DNA from: Paucilactobacillus oligofermentans DSM 15707 = LMG 22743 | GTDB taxonomy: Bacteria; Bacillota; Bacilli; Lactobacillales; Lactobacillaceae | Reading direction: 5' to 3' | Length of the DNA stretch: 64,000 nucleotides | Assembly: GCF_001434315.1 (NCBI RefSeq) | Contig: NZ_AZFE01000031.1 | Span: forward strand, 370,450-434,449 | In this document: one piece after another, positions 51,516 to 61,917 of the stretch | Position numbering within the stretch: the first letter of the stretch is position 1 | Layout: each line of letters opens with the position of its first letter | Translations under genes and position numbers: made by a program | The notes under the pieces: model-generated | The model's database searches: none | Told to the model about the DNA's origin: nothing | Seen by the model: the letters and a program-made list of their open reading frames with translations, nothing else

Positions 51516-53321
51516 CTATGCTAATAATGCTTCTATTTCATCAAGTCGTTGTTCAAATACCTTAAATGCACGTTCTAAATACTGACTATCTGTTGCATCT
51601 ACGCCTGCTCGTTTCAAGGTTTCAATTGGATAATCTGAACCACCTGCACTCAAGAAATCATAATACCGTTCGAGTGCTCCATCCTCATGATTCCAAACTT
51701 GCGCTGATAAAGCGGTCGATGCAGCCATTGAGGTTGCATATTGATAAACATAATAATTCATATAAAAGTGAGGAACATATGCCCAACTTTGAGTTTTAGT
51801 TCCCGTTGGAGTAACACTTGGACCGTAATACTTATCAACCAAGTCACTACTCATGTTATCCAAATAATCAGCCGTTAAAGTGCCAACTTTGGCTTGGGTT
51901 TGATAAGCATTATGTTCAAATTCAGCAAATTGACTTTGCCGATAAATCGTTCCAATAAACCCATTAATATATTGTTCTAAAATAAAGATTTTAATTTGGC
52001 GATCATCCTGATATTTCTCTAGTAGGTAATCCGTCAAAATATTTTCATTAAAGGTGGAAGCAACTTCCGCTAAGAAAATTGGAGCTTCAAAATATTCTGA
52101 AGGCTGTGCTCGTTGTGAAAAATAGCTATGCATGGCGTGACCAGATTCATGCGCCAAGACGTACGTACTATATAATTTATCCGTCCAGTTTAATAAGATA
52201 AATGGATTAGCTTGATAAACACTAATTTGATAACCACCAGAACGTTTACCTTTATTTTCGGCCGCATCAATCCAACGATTATCGAACTCTTGATTAAGGC
52301 CTTCCATGTATTTTGGTCCCAAGACACTTAAGGCTTCACGAGTTAACTTTTTACCATCTTCAAAAGTTGTTTTTAATAAATCATTACCCGCAATTGGTAC
52401 ATTGATATCATATTTATAAAACTTATCGACGCCTAAAACTTTCTTTTTCAGCGCATACCAGCGATGAGCTAAGTCGAGATGACTATTCACACTGCTAATC
52501 AGCGTATCGTATACTTGCTCATCAATTTGGTTGCCACTCAAAGACGCTTCTCGGGCACTGGCATAATGACGAACATCGGCTTGCATGTTGTGCATCCCCA
52601 TATAACTGTTCAAGGTTTGCGCAAAGGTATTTCGTAAGTCGTGATATGGCTTTTCATAGGCCAACACCGCCTCTTTACGTACTTCACGATTTTGTGATTC
52701 CGTAAATTGACTACGATTACCATGAGTTAATTGAACTTCATTACCGTCTTCATCATGAATCATACCAAAAGTAAGGTCAGCATCATTCAAAGTATTATAG
52801 ATTTCATCAGGAGCATTTAAGGATTTTGACGCCCGACTTAATAATTGTTCTTCTAATTTAGAAAGTACATGGGCCTTCTCATTACGGATTTTAGTTAACA
52901 TAAATTTAAATTCAGCTAATTTAGGCTCAACTGTTAAAAATTGATCAATCACACCGTCATCAATATCCACAACTTCTGGTTCCATAAAAGCCATCTGGGC
53001 ACTAATTGTACTTAACTGACTCGAAATCATACCGTATAATTCAGTCGCCGTGGCATCAGTTGTATCACTATCACGTCGTAAAAATGCGTACACAAATTCT
53101 TTTTCTAATTCCTCATCAATTTGCTTGCCTAAGATCAGGGCAACTAATAAATTTTTTGCATCAACGGCTAACTTACCCTGTAATTTAGTAAATTGATCAA
53201 CTACTTTTTTAGTTGCGTCAAAATCGGCCTTCATCTCTTCATCGGATTGATAAAGTAACTTTAAGTCCCACTTCAAAGCTGCTGGAACGTCATTTCGTGA
53301 TAACAATTTTTCTTCTGCCAT
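51516..53321 (-). CDS. pepF: Oligoendopeptidase F
   Basis: This 601-aa cytoplasmic M3B zinc peptidase cleaves medium-length oligopeptides. The zinc site HESGH (His391, Glu392, His395) lies in VLAHESGHAMHSYFSQ, and the third ligand Glu in FLAEVASTFNENIL. Length matches lactococcal and lactobacillar PepF. The start follows AAAGGA. It is 14 bp downstream of a glutamate/dicarboxylate symporter gene on the same strand, so the two may be cotranscribed. Confidence 0.95.
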   Translation of the reverse strand: MAEEKLLSRNDVPAALKWDLKLLYQSDEEMKADFDATKKVVDQFTKLQGKLAVDAKNLLVALILGKQIDEELEKEFVYAFLRRDSDTTDATATELYGMISSQLSTISAQMAFMEPEVVDIDDGVIDQFLTVEPKLAEFKFMLTKIRNEKAHVLSKLEEQLLSRASKSLNAPDEIYNTLNDADLTFGMIHDEDGNEVQLTHGNRSQFTESQNREVRKEAVLAYEKPYHDLRNTFAQTLNSYMGMHNMQADVRHYASAREASLSGNQIDEQVYDTLISSVNSHLDLAHRWYALKKKVLGVDKFYKYDINVPIAGNDLLKTTFEDGKKLTREALSVLGPKYMEGLNQEFDNRWIDAAENKGKRSGGYQISVYQANPFILLNWTDKLYSTYVLAHESGHAMHSYFSQRAQPSEYFEAPIFLAEVASTFNENILTDYLLEKYQDDRQIKIFILEQYINGFIGTIYRQSQFAEFEHNAYQTQAKVGTLTADYLDNMSSDLVDKYYGPSVTPTGTKTQSWAYVPHFYMNYYVYQYATSMAASTALSAQVWNHEDGALERYYDFLSAGGSDYPIETLKRAGVDATDSQYLERAFKVFEQRLDEIEALLA

Positions 53322-53335
53322 GTTAATTAATCCTT

Positions 53336-54610
53336 TCAGCTTTCAAAATCAGCTAAGTACTTTTTATTTTTTTCGACGTCAAATTCGCCTTCAGATTTAC
53401 CAATTACAATCGTGGCCACTGAATTACCGACCACGTTAACTGCCGTCCGTGCCATATCAACAAAGCGATCAATTCCGGCAATAAAGGTTAACCCAGCCAT
53501 TGGTACCCCAATTGTCGACACAGTGGCTAATAAGACAACGAATGAGGCTCCTGGAACGCCAGCCATCCCTTTGGAAGTAATCATTAACACCAAAAGCAAC
53601 GTAATTTGGTGTGTTAAGGTCAAATGAATGCCATATGCCTGGGCCAAAAATAGTGCCGCTAATGATTGATAGATTGCAGAGCCATCCAAATTAAAGGTAT
53701 AACCAGTTGGAATTACAAATGAGACAATTCCTTTACTAACCCCATAGTTTTCCATTTTAGAAACTAATCGAGGTAATGTAGCTTCTGAACTGGCGGTTGA
53801 AAAAGCAATTAAAAATTCATCTTTAATTACTCGCATTAATGACCAATACTTAATTTTAAACATCCGACAAACTAAGCCTAAAATTACGACAATAAAAAAG
53901 GCCATGGTTACATATGTGATTAGGACAAATAATCCTAACGGTGCCAAAGCACCAATCCCCATTTCAGCAATCGTCATTCCAATCAAGCCAAAAACTCCGA
54001 TGGGAGCAAATTTCATCACCCAATTAGTTACTTTAAACATCACTTCTGACACAGCTTGTAAGAAATCAATAATAATTTTTCCACGTTCGCCAATGGCCGC
54101 TGTCCCGAGACCAAAGAAAACTGAGAAAAAGATAATTGGCATCATATCACCGGCCGATAAAGATGCAAAGAAATTGGTAGGAATAATTCCCATCAACGTA
54201 TCCCATAATCCAGTATGTGATGCGGTTTTGGCGGTTGCGATATATTTAGAAATATCAGAACCATGGAGATCATGAATATTAATAAATGTTCCTGGATGGG
54301 TAATATTACCAACAACTAATCCTAAAGCAATTGCAATGGTTGTCATTACTTCAAAATAAATCAAAGTTTTTCCACCAACTCGACCTAATTTATGAATATC
54401 ACCCATATTGGCAATTCCAACCGTCAAGCAGGAAACCACAATTGGAAGCACGATCATTTGAATTAAGCTAATAAAGATGGTTCCTAAATTTTGCATTGCG
54501 ACAATGGCGACTTTATTATGGTAAAAAATTACCCCAAAAATAATCCCCATGATTAAGCCAATAATAATTTGCCATCCTAATGAAAGTCTAGGCATTCGAT
54601 ATTTCTTCAT
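53336..54610 (-). CDS. Dicarboxylate/amino acid:cation symporter (GltT/DAACS)
   Basis: This 424-aa membrane protein belongs to the glutamate/aspartate symporter family. Visible are the serine-rich re-entrant segment FSTASSEATLPRL, VIPTGYTFNLDGSAIY (NMDGT-like motif) and the second re-entrant region GMAGVPGASFVVLLAT. It imports glutamate, aspartate or C4-dicarboxylates with H+ or Na+. AGGAAGG precedes the ATG. It is directly upstream of pepF; peptide breakdown and amino-acid uptake would fit together. Confidence 0.93.
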   Translation of the reverse strand: MKKYRMPRLSLGWQIIIGLIMGIIFGVIFYHNKVAIVAMQNLGTIFISLIQMIVLPIVVSCLTVGIANMGDIHKLGRVGGKTLIYFEVMTTIAIALGLVVGNITHPGTFINIHDLHGSDISKYIATAKTASHTGLWDTLMGIIPTNFFASLSAGDMMPIIFFSVFFGLGTAAIGERGKIIIDFLQAVSEVMFKVTNWVMKFAPIGVFGLIGMTIAEMGIGALAPLGLFVLITYVTMAFFIVVILGLVCRMFKIKYWSLMRVIKDEFLIAFSTASSEATLPRLVSKMENYGVSKGIVSFVIPTGYTFNLDGSAIYQSLAALFLAQAYGIHLTLTHQITLLLVLMITSKGMAGVPGASFVVLLATVSTIGVPMAGLTFIAGIDRFVDMARTAVNVVGNSVATIVIGKSEGEFDVEKNKKYLADFES

Positions 54611-54765
54611 GATCTCTCTTCCTTCCTTAAAACCCGATTAAAATTAGTTTATCACAATTAAAAACTGGTTAGTTTAAACCACAAAAAATAATTTTATATA
54701 TTTTCCTCAAAAAACACAATAAAGTTGCTCTGCTAAATCGTTCATACCCCTTACAAACATTGACG

Positions 54766-54793
54766 TTGCAATACTTGTGAAATGCGTTACAAT
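54766..54793 (+). promoter_or_regulatory. Promoter of the iron alcohol dehydrogenase gene
   Basis: TTGCAA (54766-54771) and TACAAT (54788-54793) are 16 bp apart, with a cre-like site immediately downstream. Confidence 0.5.
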
Positions 54794-54798
54794 TACCT

Positions 54799-54812
54799 TG
54801 TAATCGCTTTAA
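54799..54812. promoter_or_regulatory. cre-like site at the transcription start of the iron alcohol dehydrogenase gene
   Basis: TGTAATCGCTTTAA has one mismatch to TGWAANCGNTNWCA and begins 5 bp after the -10 box, so CcpA binding would block initiation. Confidence 0.55.
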
Positions 54813-54839
54813 TATTTTATATTTTTGGAGGAATTTATT

Positions 54840-56006
54840 ATGGTACAACCTAATACAGATTTTATGATGCCCAATGTTAACTTTTTTGGCCCTAACGTGA
54901 TTAAAGAAATTGGTCAACGTGCAAAATTACTCGGTATGAAAAAGCCTTTAATTGTCACTGATTCATTTTTACGTAACCTCGAAAACGGTCCAGTTAAACA
55001 AACCGAAGCCTCATTAGCTGCTGCTGGGGTTGACTATGCTTTCTATGATAATGTTGAACCTAACCCTAAAGTACGCAACGTTAATGAAGGTAAACAAACT
55101 TATCTAGATGCTAATTGTGATAGTATCATTTCCGTTGGTGGTGGATCTTCTCATGATTGTGCCAAGGGAATCGGAATTATTTTAACTAATGGTGATGATA
55201 TTACTAAGTTAGCTGGAATTGATACCCTTGAAAATCCATTACCTCCACTATTGGCAGTTAACACAACTGCCGGTACTGCTAGCGAAATTACCCGCCATGC
55301 AGTTATTACCAATGAAGAAACTAAATTAAAATTCGTTGTTATTTCATGGCGTAACGTTCCACTAGTATCATTCAACGACCCAATGTTAATGCTTGATGTT
55401 CCAAAGGGATTAACTGCTGCAACTGGAATGGATGCTTTAACTCATTCCGTTGAATCATATGTTTCTGAACATCGCAATGACATCACAGATGCCCAAGCAA
55501 TCCAAGCTATTAAACTAATCAGTAAATATTTGCCACAAGCCGTTGCGGATGGCCACAACATCGAAGCTCGTACTAAGATGGCTGAAGCCTCACTACTAGC
55601 TGGAATGGCCTTTAATAATGCTGATCTTGGTTATGTTCATGCCATGGCTCATCAACTTGGTGGTCAATATGATGCTCCTCATGGTGAATGTTGTGCAGCT
55701 TTAATGCCAACCGTTGAAAAGTGGAACATGATTGCTTCACCACAACGTTTTGCTGATATCGCTCGTTTCATGGGTGAAAATATCGACGGCCTTAATGTTT
55801 GGGAAGCCGGTCAAAAAGCCATTGATGCATTACAAAGAATGTCTGATTTAGTTGGTATCCGGACCGTTAAACAATTAGGTGCTAAACCTGAAGATTTCGA
55901 ATTACTAGCTAAAAATGCACTCCTTGATGGTAATGCAGGCCCTAACCCTCGTAAGGGTAATGCCGCTGATATTGTTGAATTATTTAAAGAAGCTTATAAC
56001 AAATAA
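54840..56006 (+). CDS. Iron-containing alcohol dehydrogenase (1,3-propanediol dehydrogenase-like)
   Basis: This 388-aa group III alcohol dehydrogenase reduces aldehydes with NAD(P)H. Visible are SVGGGSSHDCAKGIG (cofactor loop), NTTAGTASEITRHAVI and the iron ligands in GMDALTHSVESYVS, HAMAHQLGGQYDAPHGECC. The pattern resembles DhaT, the 1,3-propanediol dehydrogenase, but no glycerol dehydratase genes are in the window, so 3-hydroxypropionaldehyde or acetaldehyde are only candidates. ATG at 54840 follows GGAGG; a TTG inside that site is rejected. It is monocistronic. Confidence 0.92.
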   Translation: MVQPNTDFMMPNVNFFGPNVIKEIGQRAKLLGMKKPLIVTDSFLRNLENGPVKQTEASLAAAGVDYAFYDNVEPNPKVRNVNEGKQTYLDANCDSIISVGGGSSHDCAKGIGIILTNGDDITKLAGIDTLENPLPPLLAVNTTAGTASEITRHAVITNEETKLKFVVISWRNVPLVSFNDPMLMLDVPKGLTAATGMDALTHSVESYVSEHRNDITDAQAIQAIKLISKYLPQAVADGHNIEARTKMAEASLLAGMAFNNADLGYVHAMAHQLGGQYDAPHGECCAALMPTVEKWNMIASPQRFADIARFMGENIDGLNVWEAGQKAIDALQRMSDLVGIRTVKQLGAKPEDFELLAKNALLDGNAGPNPRKGNAADIVELFKEAYNK

Positions 56007-56175
56007 ATCGTAAATTATCGTAAAAGTCATGATTAAAAATCATGACTTTTTTAGTTTCATTAAATTCAAATTATTGAACCATAATCATCAAATTATTCAA
56101 ACTAAATGTATTTAGCTTTCTATTATCTAATAATAAATGTAAAATAAAGTCATCTTAGAAGGGACGGTATTTTTT

Positions 56176-56829
56176 ATGCGTCAGAATGGCTTGTCAGGAA
56201 GAATATTTTTCCTTTGTTTTTCAATTATTATCAATTCTTTTTTTAACGCTTTAACGGTTGCCACTAATATGGGGAGCGCAGTTTGGACCGCGTCAGCCAC
56301 CAACCTCTCTGAATGGCTCCACTTTTCATTAGGAAATGTTCTAATGGTCATGGGTGTGATCGTTGCCGTCGCTAACTTACTGCTCATTCAAAAATTTGAT
56401 TATCTCCGATTAATCCGAAATTTGTTATTCGTTTTCCCTTTTAGTTATCTTTTACAGTATTGGCGTGATTGGTTTGTTGCGATTGGTGTCCCAAACCTTC
56501 CAATCTACTGGCGGATTATTTTAGATGCCATTGCAATTGTCGGAATTGCTTTAGCCGTGTCACTTTATCAACGAGCAAATCTAATTATTCATCCAAATGA
56601 TGACTTACCATATATTTTACGATTTAAATTCATGCATGGTAATTCAGTACTATCACAATGGACTAGTAATATCCCACCAATTTTAGTAATTATCATCTCC
56701 GTTATCGCAACCCATACCATAGTTGCCGTTAATATCGGAACCGTTTTAGCAATCGCCCTTCAAGGCTATTTAATCGGTTGGGGAGACAAGTACTTCTTCC
56801 CTGGTCTAAAACATCATTTAAATTTTTAA
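56176..56829 (+). CDS. YczE/YyaS/YitT-like membrane protein
   Basis: This 217-aa protein has about five hydrophobic helices and the pattern of YczE-like proteins (FFNALTVATNMGSAVWTASA near the start, VNIGTVLAIALQGYLIGW near the end). The family is uncharacterised, with a proposed transport role. AAGGGACGG lies ahead of the ATG, a rather long spacing of about 9 bp. It is monocistronic between the iron alcohol dehydrogenase and gal genes and ends at a shared terminator. Confidence 0.75.
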   Translation: MRQNGLSGRIFFLCFSIIINSFFNALTVATNMGSAVWTASATNLSEWLHFSLGNVLMVMGVIVAVANLLLIQKFDYLRLIRNLLFVFPFSYLLQYWRDWFVAIGVPNLPIYWRIILDAIAIVGIALAVSLYQRANLIIHPNDDLPYILRFKFMHGNSVLSQWTSNIPPILVIIISVIATHTIVAVNIGTVLAIALQGYLIGWGDKYFFPGLKHHLNF

Positions 56830-56834
56830 TTATC

Positions 56835-56882
56835 AAAAAAATCCTTATGAACTCACTTAATTGTGAATTCATAAGGATTTTG
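56835..56882. terminator. Bidirectional terminator
   Basis: A 14-bp stem AAAATCCTTATGAA/TTCATAAGGATTTT, extended by CAC/GTG, separates the YczE-like gene from the convergent galR. Confidence 0.88.
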
Positions 56883-56884
56883 TT

Positions 56885-57901
<1,017 letters not shown>

Positions 57902-59347
57902 TTATAGTTGATCAATAAATCGATTCCAAGCTTGTTTTCCTTGATCATCATCTTTGAAGACGCCTGCATTTTCAAGCACTTGTGCAAAGACGGTTGCTAG
58001 TTCTTGGTGTAATATCTCATCTACATTCTTAGCGGTAATGGTTTGTCGTGCCTGCACTTCCTTTGCCCAGGCCAGATGCATCTCTTCAATCTGGTTATCT
58101 TCATTCAGCCAAAAGCGTTTAACCTCTTGCATTTCAGTCAATAAACGTGCTGGTAAAATTGCCCGTCCCATAACTTCAATTAGCCCAATATTTTCTTTTT
58201 TAATATGGGCAACTTCATCATGCGGATGAAAAATACCATTTGGAAATTCCGCTGAAGTTCCGTTATCACGTAAAACTAAATCTAAAATAAATGTATCACC
58301 GTCGCGATGCATAATTGGGGTCACGGTATGATGGCTAGTTTCACCAGTGTACGCCTTAATTGATACTGTCTCGTCACTATATTGTTTCCAATTATTCATA
58401 ATTTGTTCAGCCAAATCAACCAATTGGTCAGTATCATTACTTTCCAACCGAATATCACTCATTGGCCAATTAACAATCCCAGCTTGAACATGATCAAATT
58501 TGGGAAATTCAAGTTTTTGTTTCAAGTCAGCTTTCATCATTGGGAAAATATGTTTTCCACCTTGATAATGTTCATGGGCCAACATTGAGCCGCCAACAAT
58601 TGGTAAATCAGCATTACTCCCAACAAAATATTCTGGAAATTGATTTTCAATATCAATTAAATTGGTAATCGTTTGACGATTAATTTTCATGGGTTCATGG
58701 ACTGAATCTAAGAAAATACAGTGTTCATTAAAATAAGCATAGGGTGAATATTGCATTCCCCATTCTTCATCCCCAACCTTAATTCTAATCACCCGATGAT
58801 TACTTCGAGCTGGATAGCCGAGTCGACCTAAATAGCCTTCATTTTCCATACACAACTGGCACATTGGATATTTAACATCCTTTGAATTTGAGTCCGCCGC
58901 AATCATCTTGGGATCTTTTTCAGGCTTTGAAAGATTAATCGTAATTTCTAAATCACCGTATTTAGTTTCATTACTAAATTCGACATTTTTCTTAATTGCC
59001 GCAACTTTAATATAGTCGTTAGCTTTACAAAATTCATAAAAGAAATTAGTTGCAGCTTGTGGTGATTCTGCATACTTTGCTTGAAATTGACGATTTAAGG
59101 CAGCTGGCGTTGGCGTAACTAAATCCATTAATTGATCATTCAAAATTTCTTTTGCGGTAACTGAATCGTCAATTTTTTGATTGCTGATAGCTAACGCAAT
59201 TAATTGATCTTTCACTGATTGATCATTTCTTAATTGATCGTCATCCCCAACAAACCCACGAATTTTATTCGCTACATAGAATCGATCCATTTCTTCATAA
59301 GTACCAGATTCAATCACTTGATTAACAAACTGTTCAATAGCTTTCAT
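57902..59347 (-). CDS. galT: UDP-glucose-hexose-1-phosphate uridylyltransferase, type 2
   Basis: This 481-aa enzyme swaps galactose 1-phosphate with the glucose 1-phosphate of UDP-glucose in the Leloir pathway. It is the Firmicutes-type GalT2, recognised from KYPMCQLCMENEGYLGR, QYSPYAYFNEHCIF and ADLPIVGGSMLAHEHYQGG, with the catalytic histidine in the last segment. Length is normal for the type. GAGGGAG precedes the ATG. It is 92 bp downstream of galK; the gap contains a hairpin. Neither galE nor galM is in the window. Confidence 0.96.
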   Translation of the reverse strand: MKAIEQFVNQVIESGTYEEMDRFYVANKIRGFVGDDDQLRNDQSVKDQLIALAISNQKIDDSVTAKEILNDQLMDLVTPTPAALNRQFQAKYAESPQAATNFFYEFCKANDYIKVAAIKKNVEFSNETKYGDLEITINLSKPEKDPKMIAADSNSKDVKYPMCQLCMENEGYLGRLGYPARSNHRVIRIKVGDEEWGMQYSPYAYFNEHCIFLDSVHEPMKINRQTITNLIDIENQFPEYFVGSNADLPIVGGSMLAHEHYQGGKHIFPMMKADLKQKLEFPKFDHVQAGIVNWPMSDIRLESNDTDQLVDLAEQIMNNWKQYSDETVSIKAYTGETSHHTVTPIMHRDGDTFILDLVLRDNGTSAEFPNGIFHPHDEVAHIKKENIGLIEVMGRAILPARLLTEMQEVKRFWLNEDNQIEEMHLAWAKEVQARQTITAKNVDEILHQELATVFAQVLENAGVFKDDDQGKQAWNRFIDQL

Positions 59348-59385
59348 GTTTACTGCTCCCTCTTATGCTCTTAAATAATTAAACA

Positions 59386-59417
59386 TAGGGACTCTCGCAT
59401 CATCGCCAGAATCCCTA
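59386..59417. repeat. Hairpin in the galK-galT gap
   Basis: An imperfect 32-nt inverted repeat (TAGGGA ... TCCCTA with internal CTCTCGC/GCCAGAA pairing) lies between galK and galT, without a T-run. It could stabilise or attenuate the polycistronic message. Confidence 0.5.
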
Positions 59418-59439
59418 CTGAATTACGATATTATCTATT

Positions 59440-60609
59440 TTACAACTGATGTGGTCCATCGACAATTTCAGCATCATAAAAGTCAGCATCATAGCCAATC
59501 TTGTCGCGATAAACTTTACCAACGTTGGTTTTAAAAGCTTCAGCTTGGTCTTTTTTAACAATGGCAATCGCACTACCACCAAAACCGCCACCAATCATCC
59601 GAGCCCCTAGTACACCTGGTTGTTCCCAAGCAGTATGGGCTAAAGTATCCAATTCAATTCCTGAAACTTCATAATCATATTGAAGTGAAACGTGTGAAGC
59701 ATTAATTAATTGGCCTAATTGAACTAGGTCACCATTTAATAATGCTTCCTTGGCATACAAGGTACGTTGATTTTCCAATACCGCATGGCGTGCACGACGA
59801 ATCATCACATCGTCAGCAATTAAATAATCATAACGATCAAAAGTTTTTGCATCAATTTCGCCTAAGGTTTTAATATCTAACTTCTTTTGTAAACGGTGAA
59901 CGGCTTCTTCACTTTCTGCCCGACGGTCATTATAACTTGAATCAGCCAATGAATGTTTTTTATTAGTATTCATAATGACAATAATATAGTCACCTAAGGC
60001 CAATGGATAATATTCATATTCCATGGTATTCGTATCAAGTAACATGGCGTTATCTTTTTTACCCATTCCAACCGCAAATTGATCCATGATTCCAGAATTT
60101 AAGCCAACAAATTCATTTTCAACTTTTTGTCCTAATTTAACTAAATCTAATTGTTCAACTTGAAGATTAAATTGGTCTTTCAAGATATAACCCATTAATA
60201 ATTCAATTGAAGCTGATGATGATAATCCGGCTCCATATGGCAAGTTACCATGTACGAGTAAATTAAATCCGTGATCAAAAGTTTGACCAGCTTCAGTTAA
60301 CTTAACTAACATCCCTTTAAAATAATTGATCCATTTACGTTCTGGAACAGTTTCGGGTTTCGTATCCCCAAGTTCAAAAGTAATGATTGCGGATTCATCC
60401 ATATTAGCGGATGACAAGGCAACAGTATTATCATCACGATTACCATAAGCACCAAAAGTTCCTAAACTAATTGCAGCTGGAAAAACATGACCACCATTAT
60501 AATCTGTATGTTCTCCAATTACATTAATTCGACCTGGTGAAAAGTAAACTGCTTCGGCTGGTTTAGCAAAGACATCTTGATATTCTTGTAATAAAGCTTC
60601 TTTTTTCAT
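59440..60609 (-). CDS. galK: Galactokinase
   Basis: This 389-aa GHMP kinase makes galactose 1-phosphate. Visible are SPGRINVIGEHTDYNGGHVF (galactokinase signature), LPYGAGLSSSASIELL (ATP loop), LNSGIMDQFAVGMG with the catalytic Asp, and GGGFGGSAIAIV. AGGAG precedes the ATG. It is first in the galK-galT-galR operon, behind a clear promoter at 60665-60693. The route to glucose 1-phosphate also needs galE, encoded elsewhere. Confidence 0.97.
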   Translation of the reverse strand: MKKEALLQEYQDVFAKPAEAVYFSPGRINVIGEHTDYNGGHVFPAAISLGTFGAYGNRDDNTVALSSANMDESAIITFELGDTKPETVPERKWINYFKGMLVKLTEAGQTFDHGFNLLVHGNLPYGAGLSSSASIELLMGYILKDQFNLQVEQLDLVKLGQKVENEFVGLNSGIMDQFAVGMGKKDNAMLLDTNTMEYEYYPLALGDYIIVIMNTNKKHSLADSSYNDRRAESEEAVHRLQKKLDIKTLGEIDAKTFDRYDYLIADDVMIRRARHAVLENQRTLYAKEALLNGDLVQLGQLINASHVSLQYDYEVSGIELDTLAHTAWEQPGVLGARMIGGGFGGSAIAIVKKDQAEAFKTNVGKVYRDKIGYDADFYDAEIVDGPHQL

Positions 60610-60664
60610 TAGGAATCTCCTGTTTTCAACGTGTTATAATTTTTGGTAAAATTTTACTAAATAT

Positions 60665-60693
60665 ATCGTAATCTTTAACTAACTAATTGTCAA
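60665..60693 (-). promoter_or_regulatory. galK promoter
   Basis: On the minus strand a consensus -35 TTGACA (60688-60693) and -10 TACGAT (60665-60670) are 17 bp apart, 55 bp ahead of the start codon. Confidence 0.65.
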
Positions 60694-60724
60694 TCATTTT
60701 ATTTAGATAAACGCTATTTTAACA

Positions 60725-60745
60725 GTAATGAAAACGGTTAATTAC
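60725..60745. promoter_or_regulatory. LacI-type operator upstream of galK (GalR or CcpA)
   Basis: An imperfect palindrome with GTAAT and ATTAC ends surrounds TGAAAACGGTTAAT, which has two mismatches to cre. It lies about 32 bp upstream of the -35 box. GalR is the likeliest ligand, but CcpA is possible. Confidence 0.45.
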
Positions 60746-60762
60746 TTTTGATAAAATCAAGT

Positions 60763-60790
60763 AAAAAAGCACAGCGTTGAGCTGTACTTT
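60763..60790 (-). terminator. Terminator of the DUF1002 gene
   Basis: AAAGCACAGC/GCTGTACTTT hairpin with a T-run on the minus strand, 11 bp after the stop codon. Confidence 0.8.
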
Positions 60791-60801
60791 CAGCAATATT
60801 T

Positions 60802-61818
60802 TTAAAGTAACGTCTGTACATAAGCAATTAATTCTTGAATCCAAAGCACCACTTTATTCCATATTTTTTGGAAAACATTACCGTATTTAGACATCAAAGC
60901 ACGGCCATCGGCACTATTAGCAAAATCGCTCAGTTTTGACATTGCATCACCAGCACTATTTTTCAATGAATCAGCAATGCTTGATGCATTATCAATATAC
61001 GATTTAGTGGTTGAAACCGGTGCTTTTTGTACTTGAATTAACGCATTAACAATCAACGTAATTGACGTTGACGATGTCTTATCCTCAATATTATATTTTT
61101 CCAGCGCCGTTTCTAATTGCGCTTTAACTTCCGATTGTGAAGAAGTTGTCCCATTATCTTGGCGATCTTTAGCTAAATCAGATGAAACTTCGCCCACCGC
61201 AGCCATCAGTTCACCTGAATATTTACTATCATCACTATTATCATCAATTGCCGTTTGGGTCGCATCTAACACGCTATTAGCAGCCGTCGTATTTTGGGTA
61301 CTTAATTGAATCCCATCGGTTGCAAGAGCTTTATATACACCTGCTAAAGCAGCTTCACCCGTCACGGATTGATTAGCCGTTACCGTAATAATCACATCAT
61401 TGACCCCAGCCATCGTGGCAACCATTGCGTATTGTTGGGCTGTCACTTTACTGATATTACTATTACCATCATATTTAACGATATTTACTTTAACTCCAGT
61501 TCCAGAGGCCGCTGGGGCAATTGCCACCGAACTAATCATTGCAGAGTCAGTCGTACCATCTGACGAAATATACGTTGCGTAGTCACTGGCAGTCGAAGTT
61601 AACGACGTATAACTGCTTGTTACTCCTAAGGCACTATCAACTTTTGATTGCGCACCGGAAGCCATTCCCGCTCCGTAAACAACGTATGATTTTGATAAAG
61701 CCGTTGTTTGAACCGCCGTTGTATCTGCGTGAACCGTTAATATTTCAGAGCCAATTGCTGCATACATGCTGATAATTAACATCACGGCAGCGATTGCGAT
61801 TTGTTTAATAAGCTTCAT
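60802..61818 (-). CDS. Secreted DUF1002-domain protein
   Basis: This 338-aa protein has a signal peptide (positive start MKLIKQ, hydrophobic core, VHADTT cleavage region) and the DUF1002 domain, recognised from SKSYVVYGAGMASGAQSKVDSALG and VTANQSVTGEAALAGVYKAL. The C-terminal third is helical with a hydrophobic end (VVLWIQELIAYVQTLL) that may sit on the membrane. The family is uncharacterised and occurs in lactobacilli and other Firmicutes. AGGAGG precedes the ATG. It is monocistronic. Confidence 0.85.
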   Translation of the reverse strand: MKLIKQIAIAAVMLIISMYAAIGSEILTVHADTTAVQTTALSKSYVVYGAGMASGAQSKVDSALGVTSSYTSLTSTASDYATYISSDGTTDSAMISSVAIAPAASGTGVKVNIVKYDGNSNISKVTAQQYAMVATMAGVNDVIITVTANQSVTGEAALAGVYKALATDGIQLSTQNTTAANSVLDATQTAIDDNSDDSKYSGELMAAVGEVSSDLAKDRQDNGTTSSQSEVKAQLETALEKYNIEDKTSSTSITLIVNALIQVQKAPVSTTKSYIDNASSIADSLKNSAGDAMSKLSDFANSADGRALMSKYGNVFQKIWNKVVLWIQELIAYVQTLL

Positions 61819-61917
61819 AATGCACCTCCTGAGTACCCTACTATTTTATCATTTTCCATATACTTAGGTTTTTGATTGTCGTAAAATTAAGAAAATACTA
61901 ATTTGTGTGGAGATTTT

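Noticed and set aside
53904-54275. 123-codon plus-strand open frame
   Set aside because: Antisense shadow of the dicarboxylate symporter gene, with no start signals.
54669-54917. 82-codon minus-strand open frame at the iron alcohol dehydrogenase promoter
   Set aside because: It covers the promoter, ribosome binding site and start of the alcohol dehydrogenase gene and has no recognisable features.
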